A stretch of 64,000 bases of DNA from Bacteroidota bacterium (GCA_007693555.1 REDJ01000108.1:60367-124366), one strand, 5' to 3'; counted from the stretch's first letter, positions 1 to 10,398 are shown. The notes: generated from the sequence alone by a model not told the origin. A program made the numbers and translations.

Positions 1-2
1 TC

Positions 3-284
3 AGCTATGATATATCCTGCAGCAGCCCACAAAGCAGATAATCCCATTGTAAATGCCATACCGGTAAAACCAAGCAGAAGCCATGCACTTCTACCGCTTA
101 CCACAGCAGACAAAGCAACCACAATCATACTCATTTTACGACCCCCGATAAAAAAATTACTGATCCCCTTTGATGAAAACCTGGCTGCAAGAACACCAAT
201 CAATACAATGAGAATCAGATATCCTATGAAGGCACTTAATGCGTAATTATCAACATGTAAAACAAAGGATTGTATTTCTTCCAT
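3..284 (-). CDS. Sodium/solute symporter (PutP-like, SSS family), N-terminal part, runs off the left edge
   Basis: Minus-strand ATG at 284 opens MEEIQSFVLHVDNYALSAFIGYLILIVLIGVLAARFSSKGISNFFIGGRKMSMIVVALSAVVSGRSAWLLLGFTGMAFTMG..., open to the window edge. VSGRSAWLLLG resembles Na+/proline symporters. Absent from the supplied ORF track because it is partial. Confidence 0.85.
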   Translation of the reverse strand, partial: MEEIQSFVLHVDNYALSAFIGYLILIVLIGVLAARFSSKGISNFFIGGRKMSMIVVALSAVVSGRSAWLLLGFTGMAFTMGLSALWAAAGYIIA

Positions 285-345
285 GCACGTGTGTTTTGGT
301 CAAACAGAAATCTAATGTACATAATATTTTCACACTCCTGAAATA

Positions 346-1098
346 CTATATCACTTCAAGTGTTTCTTTTTTTATCCACCCAACATTGCCATCCGGCAGT
401 CTGATTTCAACCCATTCACCGAGTGTATTTCGTATTTGTACCTTGGTGCCCTCATGCATAAGGAAAAGGTCAGGGCTTTGTACTGTTGGAGAACTTTTTG
501 CAGCAACACGAGGACTTAGAATGATAGCCTGATCATCAGCAGTTAATCGATTATATTGCTTTTGGGCAAAAATGAGCGAAAGTGCAGTGAAAATAAGGAA
601 CAATAGTGCGGTATAGAAAGATATCTTTTTGATCCCGCGTGTACGGGAAAACAGGAAAAATGATGTAAGCAACAGGAATAAAGTTAAAAACACGATGCCG
701 GTAATCCCCCAGCCTGTAGCTGATTGCATCATATATGCATTTCTCCACCATTTTTCGTAAAACAACAGGGGTCTTTTTTCTATACGATCAACAATTCTGT
801 TTCTGGCTACATGTAGATTATATTGAATATCTTCATCATTAGGACGGAGACGCAAAGCCCTTTCATAATTCAAAATGGCTTTTCCCAGACGGTTAATTTT
901 GAAATAAGCATTTCCAAGATTATAATACAAATCAGCCGATTCCCAACCTTGTTCTATTACTTGTTGATATAATTCTGCTGCAAAGGAGTATTCGCTGCGG
1001 GAGTATGCCTCATTGGCCTGCTCAATCAGTGTGTGAGGCTGAGTAGTATGAGCATCGAAAAATGCAAATAAAAAAATGAGTAAAATCAGATGCTTCAT
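346..1098 (-). CDS. batE: TPR repeat protein with C-terminal SH3-like domain (BatE-like)
   Basis: Signal peptide, TPR repeats, two TM segments, C-terminal SH3-like GEWVEIRLPDGNVGWIKKETLEVI; last gene of the Bat operon. Confidence 0.8.
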   Translation of the reverse strand: MKHLILLIFLFAFFDAHTTQPHTLIEQANEAYSRSEYSFAAELYQQVIEQGWESADLYYNLGNAYFKINRLGKAILNYERALRLRPNDEDIQYNLHVARNRIVDRIEKRPLLFYEKWWRNAYMMQSATGWGITGIVFLTLFLLLTSFFLFSRTRGIKKISFYTALLFLIFTALSLIFAQKQYNRLTADDQAIILSPRVAAKSSPTVQSPDLFLMHEGTKVQIRNTLGEWVEIRLPDGNVGWIKKETLEVI

Positions 1099-2933
1099 TT
1101 CCCGTTCTTTTTACTTCTTAAGTCTTTTTCGATAGTGATAATTGTTTGTAATGCTTTCTGATAAATCTCTGTCATTTTATCCTCCTTTTCTCCGGGTGCA
1201 AAACGTGCAAATTCAGTTTCATTCAATGTATCCAGAAAACTCTTGGAGAGCTCCTGTGGAACCTTCTGCGATTTAAATGCTCCTGATACCGTATCTTTGT
1301 TCAGGATGGAAACAGGTATGCTGAGTTTGTCTGAAAGATATCCCCACAGTGCTTTAAATATCTCATCATAGAAATCATTCTCAGATTTCTTATCCATGAA
1401 AGTTCTGGCTTTTTTCAATCTTTTCCGTGCAATTTTTTCTGCTCTTTTATTTCTGAGCAATTGCTGGTTGCTTTGAAGTTTGATGTGATTTCTCCAGTAT
1501 ACCAGGAAAAAGGAAAACAACATAAATGGCAGCGCAGTCAGAATGTAAAACAATCTGCTTCCATAAAAAACAGTTCCTTTTGGAATCAGATTTATGGGAT
1601 GGGTGCGTATAAACCTGATATCGGTGGTAAGCTGTCGGATATCTTCTTGTCTGGCAGTTCCAGCAGCTGTGCCCGGTTGAGAAGGATCCCCACTCACCTG
1701 TAAAGTAAATTCAGGAGTGTTTCGGGTGATATATTGCTGCCGTGAGGGATCGAAATAAACAAACTGGAATGGGGGAATCACAAATTCGCCTCCGGTTCGT
1801 GGTATCATAAGATATTCAAAAGTTCTCGAACCACTTACTCCAGAAGTAGTATTACGGATGTTATCGGCCACATTGGGGTCAAATACTTCCAGGTTAGCCG
1901 GAAAATTAAAATCCGGTTTTTCCAGCATGCGCATGTTTCCTTTTCCTGAAATGGTAACCCTCAGATTGGTTGCATCATTAGGATTAAGCTCTTTATTGGT
2001 AATGTGTGCAGAAATTTCAAAATCTGTTCCAACCATACCGGTGAAAGCAGCCGGCCTGTTTTGAACAGGCAGGGGCTTAACATTCAACCTGAGTGTGTTT
2101 GATTTAATTATTTGCCTTACTGACCTTTGATCGAACGGCGAACCGCCAAAAAACTCGTCAAAAAGACTTTGTCTCCTTCTCTGACCTGGTAAGTTCACAA
2201 CTGCTTCCACTTCAAGGGGTTCTATGGTCAATTCTCCGCTTCGTTGTGGAAAAAGCGCAACCCTTCGGATTTCTGCCACCCGATAGGTTTCTCCGTCAAC
2301 AACCTGTGTGCGCGTTTGTGGCTGACCCGGTGCGGTAAGATTTTCAGACCAGAATCCCCTGTAGGATGGTAATTTGTCAACAGAATACTGACTTACACTC
2401 ACCCGGGTAAAAATTTCATAAGTAACAATTACCTGTTCTCCCTGGAAAGGGTTGGTGTTACTGGCCGAAGCACGAATAAAGAGGTCTCTTGCCGATGCCT
2501 CTGTTTGCAGGGCTTCCTGTTGCCGGTCAGGTGCAGGGGGAGGAGTTGCAGTGGCTGCTGTTACGGTAATTGTTACGGAATTGGATTGATAGTTTTGGCC
2601 ATCAATATTAACACGGGCCGGGGGAATGGTAAATTGTCCTTCCGCTGTGGCTTCCAGTTCATAGGTATAAGAGAAGGACTCAACACGGGTAGTTTGATTG
2701 TTTATAATCTGTACTGATGTGCTCGATGACTGGCTGGGGCCTGAAAGCGTCCGAAATCCGGCAAATGAAGGAGCAGAAAAATCTGATGGCCTGGAATTTA
2801 CCTGGTAGGTAATACGAAATCGTTCACCTACCGCCACACTGGCCGGAGCAGATGCAGTAAATTCAATATCACCGGCATGGGAAAACCCTGCGGTTATGAA
2901 AATAAGTATGAATATCCCAAATATTCTCTGCAT
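1095..2933 (-). CDS. batD: BatD family protein (oxygen tolerance)
   Basis: Signal peptide, repeated beta-rich domains, C-terminal TM and helical tail; overlaps batE by 4 nt; operon context. Confidence 0.85.
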   Translation of the reverse strand: MQRIFGIFILIFITAGFSHAGDIEFTASAPASVAVGERFRITYQVNSRPSDFSAPSFAGFRTLSGPSQSSSTSVQIINNQTTRVESFSYTYELEATAEGQFTIPPARVNIDGQNYQSNSVTITVTAATATPPPAPDRQQEALQTEASARDLFIRASASNTNPFQGEQVIVTYEIFTRVSVSQYSVDKLPSYRGFWSENLTAPGQPQTRTQVVDGETYRVAEIRRVALFPQRSGELTIEPLEVEAVVNLPGQRRRQSLFDEFFGGSPFDQRSVRQIIKSNTLRLNVKPLPVQNRPAAFTGMVGTDFEISAHITNKELNPNDATNLRVTISGKGNMRMLEKPDFNFPANLEVFDPNVADNIRNTTSGVSGSRTFEYLMIPRTGGEFVIPPFQFVYFDPSRQQYITRNTPEFTLQVSGDPSQPGTAAGTARQEDIRQLTTDIRFIRTHPINLIPKGTVFYGSRLFYILTALPFMLFSFFLVYWRNHIKLQSNQQLLRNKRAEKIARKRLKKARTFMDKKSENDFYDEIFKALWGYLSDKLSIPVSILNKDTVSGAFKSQKVPQELSKSFLDTLNETEFARFAPGEKEDKMTEIYQKALQTIITIEKDLRSKKNGK

Positions 2934-2947
2934 AGCATTTTAAAAAA

Positions 2948-3625
2948 TTACCATTCTCTTAAAGGCCTCTGTGGGCGACTTTGTGTGTCTTCTCTGTCAA
3001 TTTTTTCCTGAATTTCCTGTTCCTGCTGATTCAAGGCATCCAGTATCCTTTGGGCATCCTCCGGAGAAATCTGGTCTGGTCGTGGCTGAGGCTGTTGTTG
3101 CTGTTCATCATCCGGCTGGTCTTGATCATCCTGGTCAGGTTGTTGCTGTTGATCGTCCTGCTGGTCCTGATTCTGTTCTCCATCCTGATCTTGTTCCTGC
3201 TCCTGTAGCAACTGCATGGCCAAGGCAAGATTATGACGGGTTTCATTATCCTCAGGGCGAATACGCAACGAATTCTTATAAGCTTCTATGCTTTCTTTGA
3301 TTTGCTGATTTCCCAATCGTGAATTACCAAGATTATGGTAAACATCAGCCCGCCTGTTATCAGGCAATTCAAGTTTTGATATTCCATCTAAAATATTCGC
3401 AGCTTCTTCATACCGGTTTTGCTTATATAATGCATTTGCCAGATTATATAGCGCTTTGATACTTTGGGGGTTTTGCTCCAGAGCTTGCCGGTAATTAAGC
3501 TCAGCATCCCGGAAATTCTCCGATTTGAATTCACGGTTACCACGTCTTACTTCAGGATTTACATTTTGACTAAAACCCTGTAAACCTAAAATAATGAGTA
3601 TGAAAAACAAAGATAATCGTTTCAT
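2948..3625 (-). CDS. batC: TPR protein BatC with Q/D-rich C-terminal tail
   Basis: TPR repeats (ALYNLANALYKQNRYEEAANIL) followed by low-complexity EQEQDQDGEQNQDQQDDQQQQPDQ; operon context. Confidence 0.8.
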   Translation of the reverse strand: MKRLSLFFILIILGLQGFSQNVNPEVRRGNREFKSENFRDAELNYRQALEQNPQSIKALYNLANALYKQNRYEEAANILDGISKLELPDNRRADVYHNLGNSRLGNQQIKESIEAYKNSLRIRPEDNETRHNLALAMQLLQEQEQDQDGEQNQDQQDDQQQQPDQDDQDQPDDEQQQQPQPRPDQISPEDAQRILDALNQQEQEIQEKIDREDTQSRPQRPLREW

Positions 3626-3698
3626 ATTTCTTTCATTGGGTTTTTAAAATCCTGGTTTTTTCTATTGAATTATTGTTTCTAAAAATTAACTTAACATT

Positions 3699-4739
3699 TC
3701 ACGAAATATCAAACAGTTTTATTTTGTTGAGCCATTTATTTTTTCTTTCAAAAATAATGAGTTCAAGTGTAAAAAAGATAAGTGCCAATGCAATAAAATA
3801 GTGAAACCTGCTGTCATATTCCGAAAACCTTGTAGTTTCAAATTCCTGTTGTTCCATCTTTCTTATCTCTTCCAGAATCTGATTAAGTCCAAGATCCGGA
3901 CCTGTACCGGTTTGAAAGATTCCTCCTCCGGCACTGGCAATGCTTCTGAGCATATCTTCATCAAATCTGCTGACAACAGTATTTCCTTCACTGTCGCGCA
4001 AAAATCCAGACAATTGATTCCCACGATAAACAGGAATAGGAGCTCCCTGTGGTGTGCCAATACCAACAGTATGTATAATTATACCCATATCTGCAGCTCT
4101 TTTGGCAACAGGTATTGGATCGTCCTGGTGATTTTCACCATCGGATATAAGAATGATAACCCGGCTACCGGCATCCTGATCAGTGAATGAAGCAATGCTT
4201 CGCTCCAATGCTCTCCCGATTGCAGTTCCCTGTACCTGGACACTATTGGTATTTACAGTCCGAAGAATCATTTTTGCAGCCTCATGGTCGGATGTCATAG
4301 GTACCTGCGTAACAGCAGAACCTGCAAATGCCACCAGGCTTACACGATCGTTGTCCAGTCTGTCAATCAGCCTTGAAACGGCAAGCCTGGACCGCTCAAG
4401 ACGGTTAGGCCGAATATCTTCTGCCAGCATACTCCTGCTCACATCCAAAGCAATCACAATGTCAATTCCTCTGCTTTTTGCTTCTTCAGTTTTATAGCCG
4501 ATTTGTGGATTTACTGCGGCCATGATAAGCGAAGCAAAAGCGAGTAAAAAAAGGCTGAATTTTAACCAGGGTCTGCGGTCTGAACGCATAGGCATCATGC
4601 GACTTACAACCTGCCAGTTACCCAGTTTTTTTAGCTTGCTTTTGCCAAAGTAAAGGGCAAAAATAAAAATCAAAAGCAATATAGGTATTACTGCAAAAAG
4701 AACAAAAAATTGCTGATTTTCAAATATTAAAATATCCAT
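3699..4739 (-). CDS. batB: VWA domain membrane protein BatB
   Basis: MIDAS DVSRSM, TM segments at both ends, operon context. Confidence 0.88.
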   Translation of the reverse strand: MDILIFENQQFFVLFAVIPILLLIFIFALYFGKSKLKKLGNWQVVSRMMPMRSDRRPWLKFSLFLLAFASLIMAAVNPQIGYKTEEAKSRGIDIVIALDVSRSMLAEDIRPNRLERSRLAVSRLIDRLDNDRVSLVAFAGSAVTQVPMTSDHEAAKMILRTVNTNSVQVQGTAIGRALERSIASFTDQDAGSRVIILISDGENHQDDPIPVAKRAADMGIIIHTVGIGTPQGAPIPVYRGNQLSGFLRDSEGNTVVSRFDEDMLRSIASAGGGIFQTGTGPDLGLNQILEEIRKMEQQEFETTRFSEYDSRFHYFIALALIFFTLELIIFERKNKWLNKIKLFDIS

Positions 4740-4765
4740 ACCTTAATAATTACTTTAAGATAAGC

Positions 4766-5761
4766 CTAGGTTGTGACCCTAAGCCATGTATTTCTCAAAA
4801 TAAATTCAATCATAATCAGAAACATGGCCAGAAATATAAGTGGCAAATACTCGTCACTTTTCCTGGCAAACTCAATCACATCAATTTTAGACCTTTCAAG
4901 TTGATCAATTTCTTTATAAATTTCATTCAGAGTATTAATATTATCAGCCCAGAAATAAAGACCACCGGTCATATCAGCCATTTTCTGTAATAATGCTTCA
5001 TCTACGGGTATTTCCACATCACGGTATTGCACACCAAATGGTGTTTGAAAAGGATAGGGTACCGGACCTGAGCTTCCCACTCCAACGGTATACACCCGGA
5101 TATTGTATAATTGTGCAATTTCAGCTGCAGTAAGTGGATCTATAACACCTGTATTGTTAATTCCGTCAGTTAACAATATGATAACTTTGCTGATAGCATC
5201 ACTTTCTCTGAGTCTGTTAATAGCTGTGCCAAGACCATCACCAATAGCGGTTCCATCTTCTACCATACCAGTGTGAACAGTTCTGAGCATATCTTTAAGC
5301 AGTAAATGGTCTGTAGTGAGGGGAACCAGCGTAAAACTCTGACCACTGAATATCGTAATTCCTATCCGGTCGCCAGGTCGCATATCAATAAAATCAAGGG
5401 CTGTTTGCTTTGCTGCCTCCATTCGATTGGGTTTAAAGTCTTCGGCAAGCATGGAACCTGAAATATCCAGTGCAATAACTATATCTATACCTTCGATGGT
5501 TATATCCTGTGTGCGTGAAGTGGACTGGGGGCGGGCCAATGCAATTATCAGTAAAGCCAATACAAACATTCTCAATACAAACGGAAGATGCACCAGATGT
5601 ATTCTAAGGCTTTTATTCACATTTTTCAAAAAACCCGAATGGGAATATTGCATATCGGAATACAATCTTTTCCGTTGCCATATATAATAGGCCACGAGAA
5701 GCGGTATAACCAGGAGGAAATACAAAAAGGGTTGATATGCAAATGTAATTTCAGGTATCAT
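4766..5761 (-). CDS. batA: VWA domain membrane protein BatA
   Basis: MIDAS DISGSM, TM segments, operon context. Confidence 0.9.
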   Translation of the reverse strand: MIPEITFAYQPFLYFLLVIPLLVAYYIWQRKRLYSDMQYSHSGFLKNVNKSLRIHLVHLPFVLRMFVLALLIIALARPQSTSRTQDITIEGIDIVIALDISGSMLAEDFKPNRMEAAKQTALDFIDMRPGDRIGITIFSGQSFTLVPLTTDHLLLKDMLRTVHTGMVEDGTAIGDGLGTAINRLRESDAISKVIILLTDGINNTGVIDPLTAAEIAQLYNIRVYTVGVGSSGPVPYPFQTPFGVQYRDVEIPVDEALLQKMADMTGGLYFWADNINTLNEIYKEIDQLERSKIDVIEFARKSDEYLPLIFLAMFLIMIEFILRNTWLRVTT

Positions 5762-5775
5762 TATTAAGAATTCAT

Positions 5776-6747
5776 TTAATCGTTTTCAACTTTATGAACC
5801 GATTCTTTTTTGTTTTCCTGCTCCCTCTTACGAGTCAGGTTTACAAATTCTAAGGCAATTTCCATCGATTTTTCATTGTCGTGCGCTTCAGGAGAATACT
5901 TTGCAAACTTTACAAGGTCTGCAAGTTGCATGCATTGACCTAAGATTTCTTCTGCTTCTTTCTTATCAGGTTTCCCATTGATGGCAACCATAATTTCCGA
6001 ACTAGTCATTTCCATGGCATGGATTCTATAAAGTTTTTCGATGTATTGCCTCAGGATATCAGTGAGTTCGCTATGATATTGTTTTATTTTGCCTTGTTGC
6101 CATAACTTCTGGGCTTTCAATTTCTCCAGGCTGCTGATAGCGGCTATATGCGCCGGTATATCCGGTTTTTGCCAAATGGTTTGCGGTTGGGCGCGTGGTT
6201 TCCGTTTTTTTAAATACAGAACAATGCCTGTAATAATTGCTGCCAGTAACCATAACGCAAGCAGCCAGGGAAGTATTTCACCCAAAGTCAAAGGAGCTGA
6301 AATAATAGACTTAATATCCTTAATATCCGCGTGCTCATCCAATATAAAAGGATCTACCTCAAGCAAAACTGGCTCACTCTCTACTTCCAGTGTATCTGTG
6401 GCCGATATAAACCTGAAAACAAACGGTTTAATGGGATGAAATCCTTCTTCCCAAGAGGTAATCCTTAATGTTTTCAGGACTTTCAGATGGTTGGGTTTGG
6501 TTGAGGGTAATGTATCTGTTGTCCCGTAATGAAGAATTTCGGCTTTATCAGTAATCTTCTCATTAAAAACAGGCATTTCCAGCCTGAAGCTATCAGCAAA
6601 CTCTATGGTAAAGGATAGTTGAACCGGCTCTCCCATAAGAATTTTATGAGGTTCCAGTCCCGTAGTGATGTTTTGCCCGGTAAGCGGCAATATGCCCGTT
6701 AAAAAGGACAACAAGCACAATATTATATAACGATATCCAATCTTCAT
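5776..6747 (-). CDS. Bat-operon membrane protein of unknown function (signal peptide, beta-rich domain, one TM, helical C-terminus)
   Basis: Position between the DUF58 gene and batA; topology read from sequence. Confidence 0.65.
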   Translation of the reverse strand: MKIGYRYIILCLLSFLTGILPLTGQNITTGLEPHKILMGEPVQLSFTIEFADSFRLEMPVFNEKITDKAEILHYGTTDTLPSTKPNHLKVLKTLRITSWEEGFHPIKPFVFRFISATDTLEVESEPVLLEVDPFILDEHADIKDIKSIISAPLTLGEILPWLLALWLLAAIITGIVLYLKKRKPRAQPQTIWQKPDIPAHIAAISSLEKLKAQKLWQQGKIKQYHSELTDILRQYIEKLYRIHAMEMTSSEIMVAINGKPDKKEAEEILGQCMQLADLVKFAKYSPEAHDNEKSMEIALEFVNLTRKREQENKKESVHKVEND

Positions 6748-6777
6748 TCAAAGTAGTTTATTTAATCTAATGGCCTC

Positions 6778-7647
6778 TTAGTTTATTCTTCTTCTAAACA
6801 AATCAATGAGAGGTGGAACATAATCCTGATCAGTAGCTATAGATGTAAGGTCAACAGAAGCTTTTGTAAAGGCATTTTTCAGAAATATTTCGTGATTTTT
6901 TCTCCATTTCCTGATGTTTTCCCTGAAGCTTTTGCTGGAGGTATCTGCCCAAATCATTTGTCCGCTTTCTGCATCGCGCAGGCGAACCAATCCCACAGGG
7001 GGTATTTCCTGCTCGAGCGGATCAAACACTCTTATGCCCACCAGGTCATGTTTTTTACTTACAATAGTTAAAGCATCATCAAATCCTTCATCCTGCATAT
7101 CAGAAATCAAAAATGCCACTGATTTCTTTTTGATTACGTTACGCATGTATTTCAATGCGCCTGAAATATCTGTTCCCTGCCGGGCAGGTTTAAAGTCAAG
7201 CAACTCTCTGATTATCCTTAATATATGTGTGGTTCCTTTTTTCGGAGGGATGAATTTTTCAATGATACTACTGAAAAAGATAACTCCCACTTTGTCATTA
7301 TTGTTTATGGCAGAAAAGGCCAGTACAGCGGCAATTTCTGTAATCATTTCTTCTTTGAGTTGGCGTTGCGAGCCAAATTCGTTGGAGCCGCTTACGTCTA
7401 TCAGCAACATAACAGTAAGTTCACGCTCCTCTTCAAATACTTTTACATAGGGATGATTGAAGCGGGCTGTCACATTCCAGTCAATAGACCTGATATCATC
7501 GCCGAACTGATATTCACGCACCTCGGTAAAAGCCATGCCGCGCCCTTTGAAAGCACTCTGATAGCTTCCGGCAAAAACCTGGTTGGAAATCCCACGGGTT
7601 TTTATTTCAATCTTTCTTACTTTTTTTATCAGTTCTTTGGTTTCCAT
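6778..7647 (-). CDS. DUF58 domain protein
   Basis: GRGMAFTEVREYQFGDDIRSIDWNVTAR is a hallmark DUF58 motif. Confidence 0.92.
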   Translation of the reverse strand: METKELIKKVRKIEIKTRGISNQVFAGSYQSAFKGRGMAFTEVREYQFGDDIRSIDWNVTARFNHPYVKVFEEERELTVMLLIDVSGSNEFGSQRQLKEEMITEIAAVLAFSAINNNDKVGVIFFSSIIEKFIPPKKGTTHILRIIRELLDFKPARQGTDISGALKYMRNVIKKKSVAFLISDMQDEGFDDALTIVSKKHDLVGIRVFDPLEQEIPPVGLVRLRDAESGQMIWADTSSKSFRENIRKWRKNHEIFLKNAFTKASVDLTSIATDQDYVPPLIDLFRRRIN

Positions 7648-7652
7648 AAGTT

Positions 7653-8636
7653 CTAGGGAACTTCAACAGTATTTAAAATATCGTTGATTATATCTTCAGA
7701 AGTAATGTTTTCGGCTTCCGCTTCGTAGGTAAGTCCGATACGGTGTCTGAGAACATCAGGACAAATTGCTCTTACATCTTCAGGAATTACATAACCACGA
7801 CGTTTGATAAACGCAAAAGCCTTGGATGCCAAAGCCATATTTATACTTGCACGCGGTGAACCGCCGTAACTTATCAGATGCTCCAACTGGTCAAGTTTGT
7901 AATCTTTGGGATTACGGGTAGCAAAAACTATATCGGTAATGTAATTTTCAATTTTTTCATCGAGGTATACATCTCTCACCACCTGCCGGGCCTTGATAAT
8001 ATCGCGTGGGTTAAGCACCGGAGAAGTTGTGGGAAAAGTACCGGTTACATTCTGCCTGATGATAAGCTTTTCTTCTTCTTTGTCAGGATATCCAATCATG
8101 ACCTTGAGCATAAAACGGTCAACCTGTGCTTCGGGAAGAGGGTAGGTGCCTTCCTGCTCCAGTGGGTTTTCGGTAGCCAGCACAAGAAAAGGTTCATCTA
8201 ACATAAAAGTTTGATCACCTATGGTTACCTGGCGTTCCTGCATGGCTTCGAGCAAAGCACTCTGAACCTTGGCCGGAGCACGGTTTATCTCGTCGGCCAG
8301 GATAAAGTTGGCAAAAACAGGACCTTTTTTGACCAGGAATTCTTCCGAACGTTGCGAGTATATCATGGTACCGATAAGGTCAGCAGGTAAAAGGTCAGGA
8401 GTGAATTGTATGCGCGAAAACTTTGCCTTGATGGAATTGGCAAGAGATTTTATAGCAAGGGTTTTGGCAAGGCCCGGAACTCCCTCAAGCAAAACATGAC
8501 CATTGGCCAGCAAACCAATCAGTAATCTGTCAACCATACCTTTCTGACCTACTATTACTTTTTTCATTTCCATGGTGAGGATATCCACAAAGGCACTTTC
8601 CTGCTGAATCCGTTCATTGAGTTCTTTTATGTCCAT
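7653..8636 (-). CDS. moxR: MoxR family AAA+ ATPase
   Basis: LLEGVPGLAKT Walker A-type, QFTPDLLPADLIG, ADEINRAPAKVQSALLEAMQE. Confidence 0.94.
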   Translation of the reverse strand: MDIKELNERIQQESAFVDILTMEMKKVIVGQKGMVDRLLIGLLANGHVLLEGVPGLAKTLAIKSLANSIKAKFSRIQFTPDLLPADLIGTMIYSQRSEEFLVKKGPVFANFILADEINRAPAKVQSALLEAMQERQVTIGDQTFMLDEPFLVLATENPLEQEGTYPLPEAQVDRFMLKVMIGYPDKEEEKLIIRQNVTGTFPTTSPVLNPRDIIKARQVVRDVYLDEKIENYITDIVFATRNPKDYKLDQLEHLISYGGSPRASINMALASKAFAFIKRRGYVIPEDVRAICPDVLRHRIGLTYEAEAENITSEDIINDILNTVEVP

Positions 8637-8989
8637 AATACAGATAGGTTATTTAGAAATTTGTGCTGCAAAAATAGGCTATGTATCGACTGATACAGTG
8701 TTTCTTTAGTTAATATATGTTAACATTTAGGTTAAATATTTTATGCAAAATATTTCTAAAACTGTTGATAATAATAATATATCGAGTTATTATGATTTAA
8801 ATAAAAGGGTAGGGGAGTTCTCATGAAAAAAGTATTATGAATGCCAGAATCCGGATATTAAAATCTCCGGATTAGTTTAATGGTAAGCATAATATAATTA
8901 ACTTACAAAATATGCCAGAAAATCAGAAAACAATGAACAGATTTGTTTATATTAGCCCGTCAAACAAAATTATAACCAAAATTAAAAAG

Positions 8990-9589
8990 ATGTTACGAAA
9001 TTATTTAACTGTTGTGGTCATAGCGTCTGTGATAGCATTGGCCGGATGCGGGCCGCGCACCCAACCTGCAGAAGATTTTACTGAGCCGGCGCCTGGTTTA
9101 CTTGAAAATGATGCCCACCAGGCTTTCTTTAATAACCTTGCCAGTTTGTGCGGCCAATCTTTTATTGGTGAGCAGGTTTACCGCAGTCATCACGGCGAAA
9201 GCTGGGCCGGCAGGGATATGATTATGCATGTCACTGTTTGCGAGGATGATCATATCCACATTCCTTTCCATGTAGATGAAGACCATTCGCGCACCTGGAT
9301 GTTTCTTGCTGAAGATGGGCAGTTACGTTTCCGCCATCAGCATCTTTATGAAGACGGTACTCACGAAGAAGGATCAATGTACGGTGGTTATGCCGATGAC
9401 AGGGGTAATGCATTTGTACAGTATTTTCCTGCCGATGAATACAGTGCACAGGTTATAGAAGACGGAGGAGGAAATGTGTGGACGGTAAGCATGGATCAAG
9501 CCCTAACCACTTTTTCCTATCGTCTGGATCGTGATGGAGAAAAACGATTTGAAATCGTATTTGATCTTACCAATCCACTGGTTCGCTAA
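8990..9589 (+). CDS. Predicted lipoprotein of unknown function
   Basis: Internal Met gives MLRNYLTVVVIASVIALAGC lipobox; the track ORF begins at 8912 but the signal peptide supports 8990. Confidence 0.7.
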   Translation: MLRNYLTVVVIASVIALAGCGPRTQPAEDFTEPAPGLLENDAHQAFFNNLASLCGQSFIGEQVYRSHHGESWAGRDMIMHVTVCEDDHIHIPFHVDEDHSRTWMFLAEDGQLRFRHQHLYEDGTHEEGSMYGGYADDRGNAFVQYFPADEYSAQVIEDGGGNVWTVSMDQALTTFSYRLDRDGEKRFEIVFDLTNPLVR

Positions 9590-9792
9590 AATATTTTATG
9601 GTTTAATATTTAGCCGATAAAAGATGCATATATTCAATTGAAAAGCAAAAAAGTTATCACCAATCATTAAAAATTTATCATTTTTTTTTAGTTTTAAAGG
9701 AAAACTTTTTTACTTTTGAAAGTGCATGTTCAAATAATATGCATGTATTGAAATTGTTTGCATGTTTTCTAAAAGGGTAGGAGGTAAACTCT

Positions 9793-10161
9793 ATGATCCA
9801 GAAGCTTAATATAACCGAGGCATTCAGAAAAAAATATTCTGATTGGGTTAACCCCGAACTCGTATCGCTGAAATTTTGCTGCGATGATATGGATTGTTTT
9901 TTGGAACTGGTTTTTAAAAATAATCCGGAAAATATAATCATACAGAATTTATCCTTTATTGCAGATGATTACAATGATACCCTTATGGATGAGGAAATGT
10001 ATGATATTTCCCGTTTATTTCATCCAGGAAAAGACTTTGTTGACAATGCAACCCAATTTCTCAATATGGACCCCTATAGCATAATTCATTGTGTAAGCAA
10101 CCTAATAACTGAAGAGGCTGCTAATTTTATAAGTGATAAACACATGAATGAAATCATGTAA
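9793..10161 (+). CDS. Hypothetical protein
   Basis: 122-aa ORF with no recognisable family; intergenic spacers on both sides. Confidence 0.5.
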   Translation: MIQKLNITEAFRKKYSDWVNPELVSLKFCCDDMDCFLELVFKNNPENIIIQNLSFIADDYNDTLMDEEMYDISRLFHPGKDFVDNATQFLNMDPYSIIHCVSNLITEEAANFISDKHMNEIM

Positions 10162-10398
10162 AATTATTTTCTTTTATTTTTTCTTATTCGTATTTCCGGT
10201 AAAATATTTTTAGAATATTCAATTCTCAGGGAGATATTGCATCAATTATGCATATTTTTTTTTAGTCGATATTATTTATAGATAAGAATTCGAAATAAAC
10301 AATTAAATGTCGTATAATTTATATTATGTTAAATTATGCTTTCATAAGAAAGGGTGAATAAAACTATCCACCCCCTATTAAATTTCTATTGTATATCA

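Noticed and set aside
7-246. 79-aa plus-strand ORF
   Set aside because: Antisense to the partial SSS-family symporter, which reads clearly on the minus strand.
2971-3300. 109-aa plus-strand ORF and overlapping 75- and 71-aa ORFs
   Set aside because: Shadow frames of the repetitive Q/D-rich batC tail.
346-8636. Bat operon as a novel system
   Set aside because: moxR-DUF58-batA/B/C/D/E is a known Bacteroidota aerotolerance locus.
8912-8989. N-terminal extension of the orphan lipoprotein ORF
   Set aside because: The lipoprotein signal peptide begins at the internal Met (8990).
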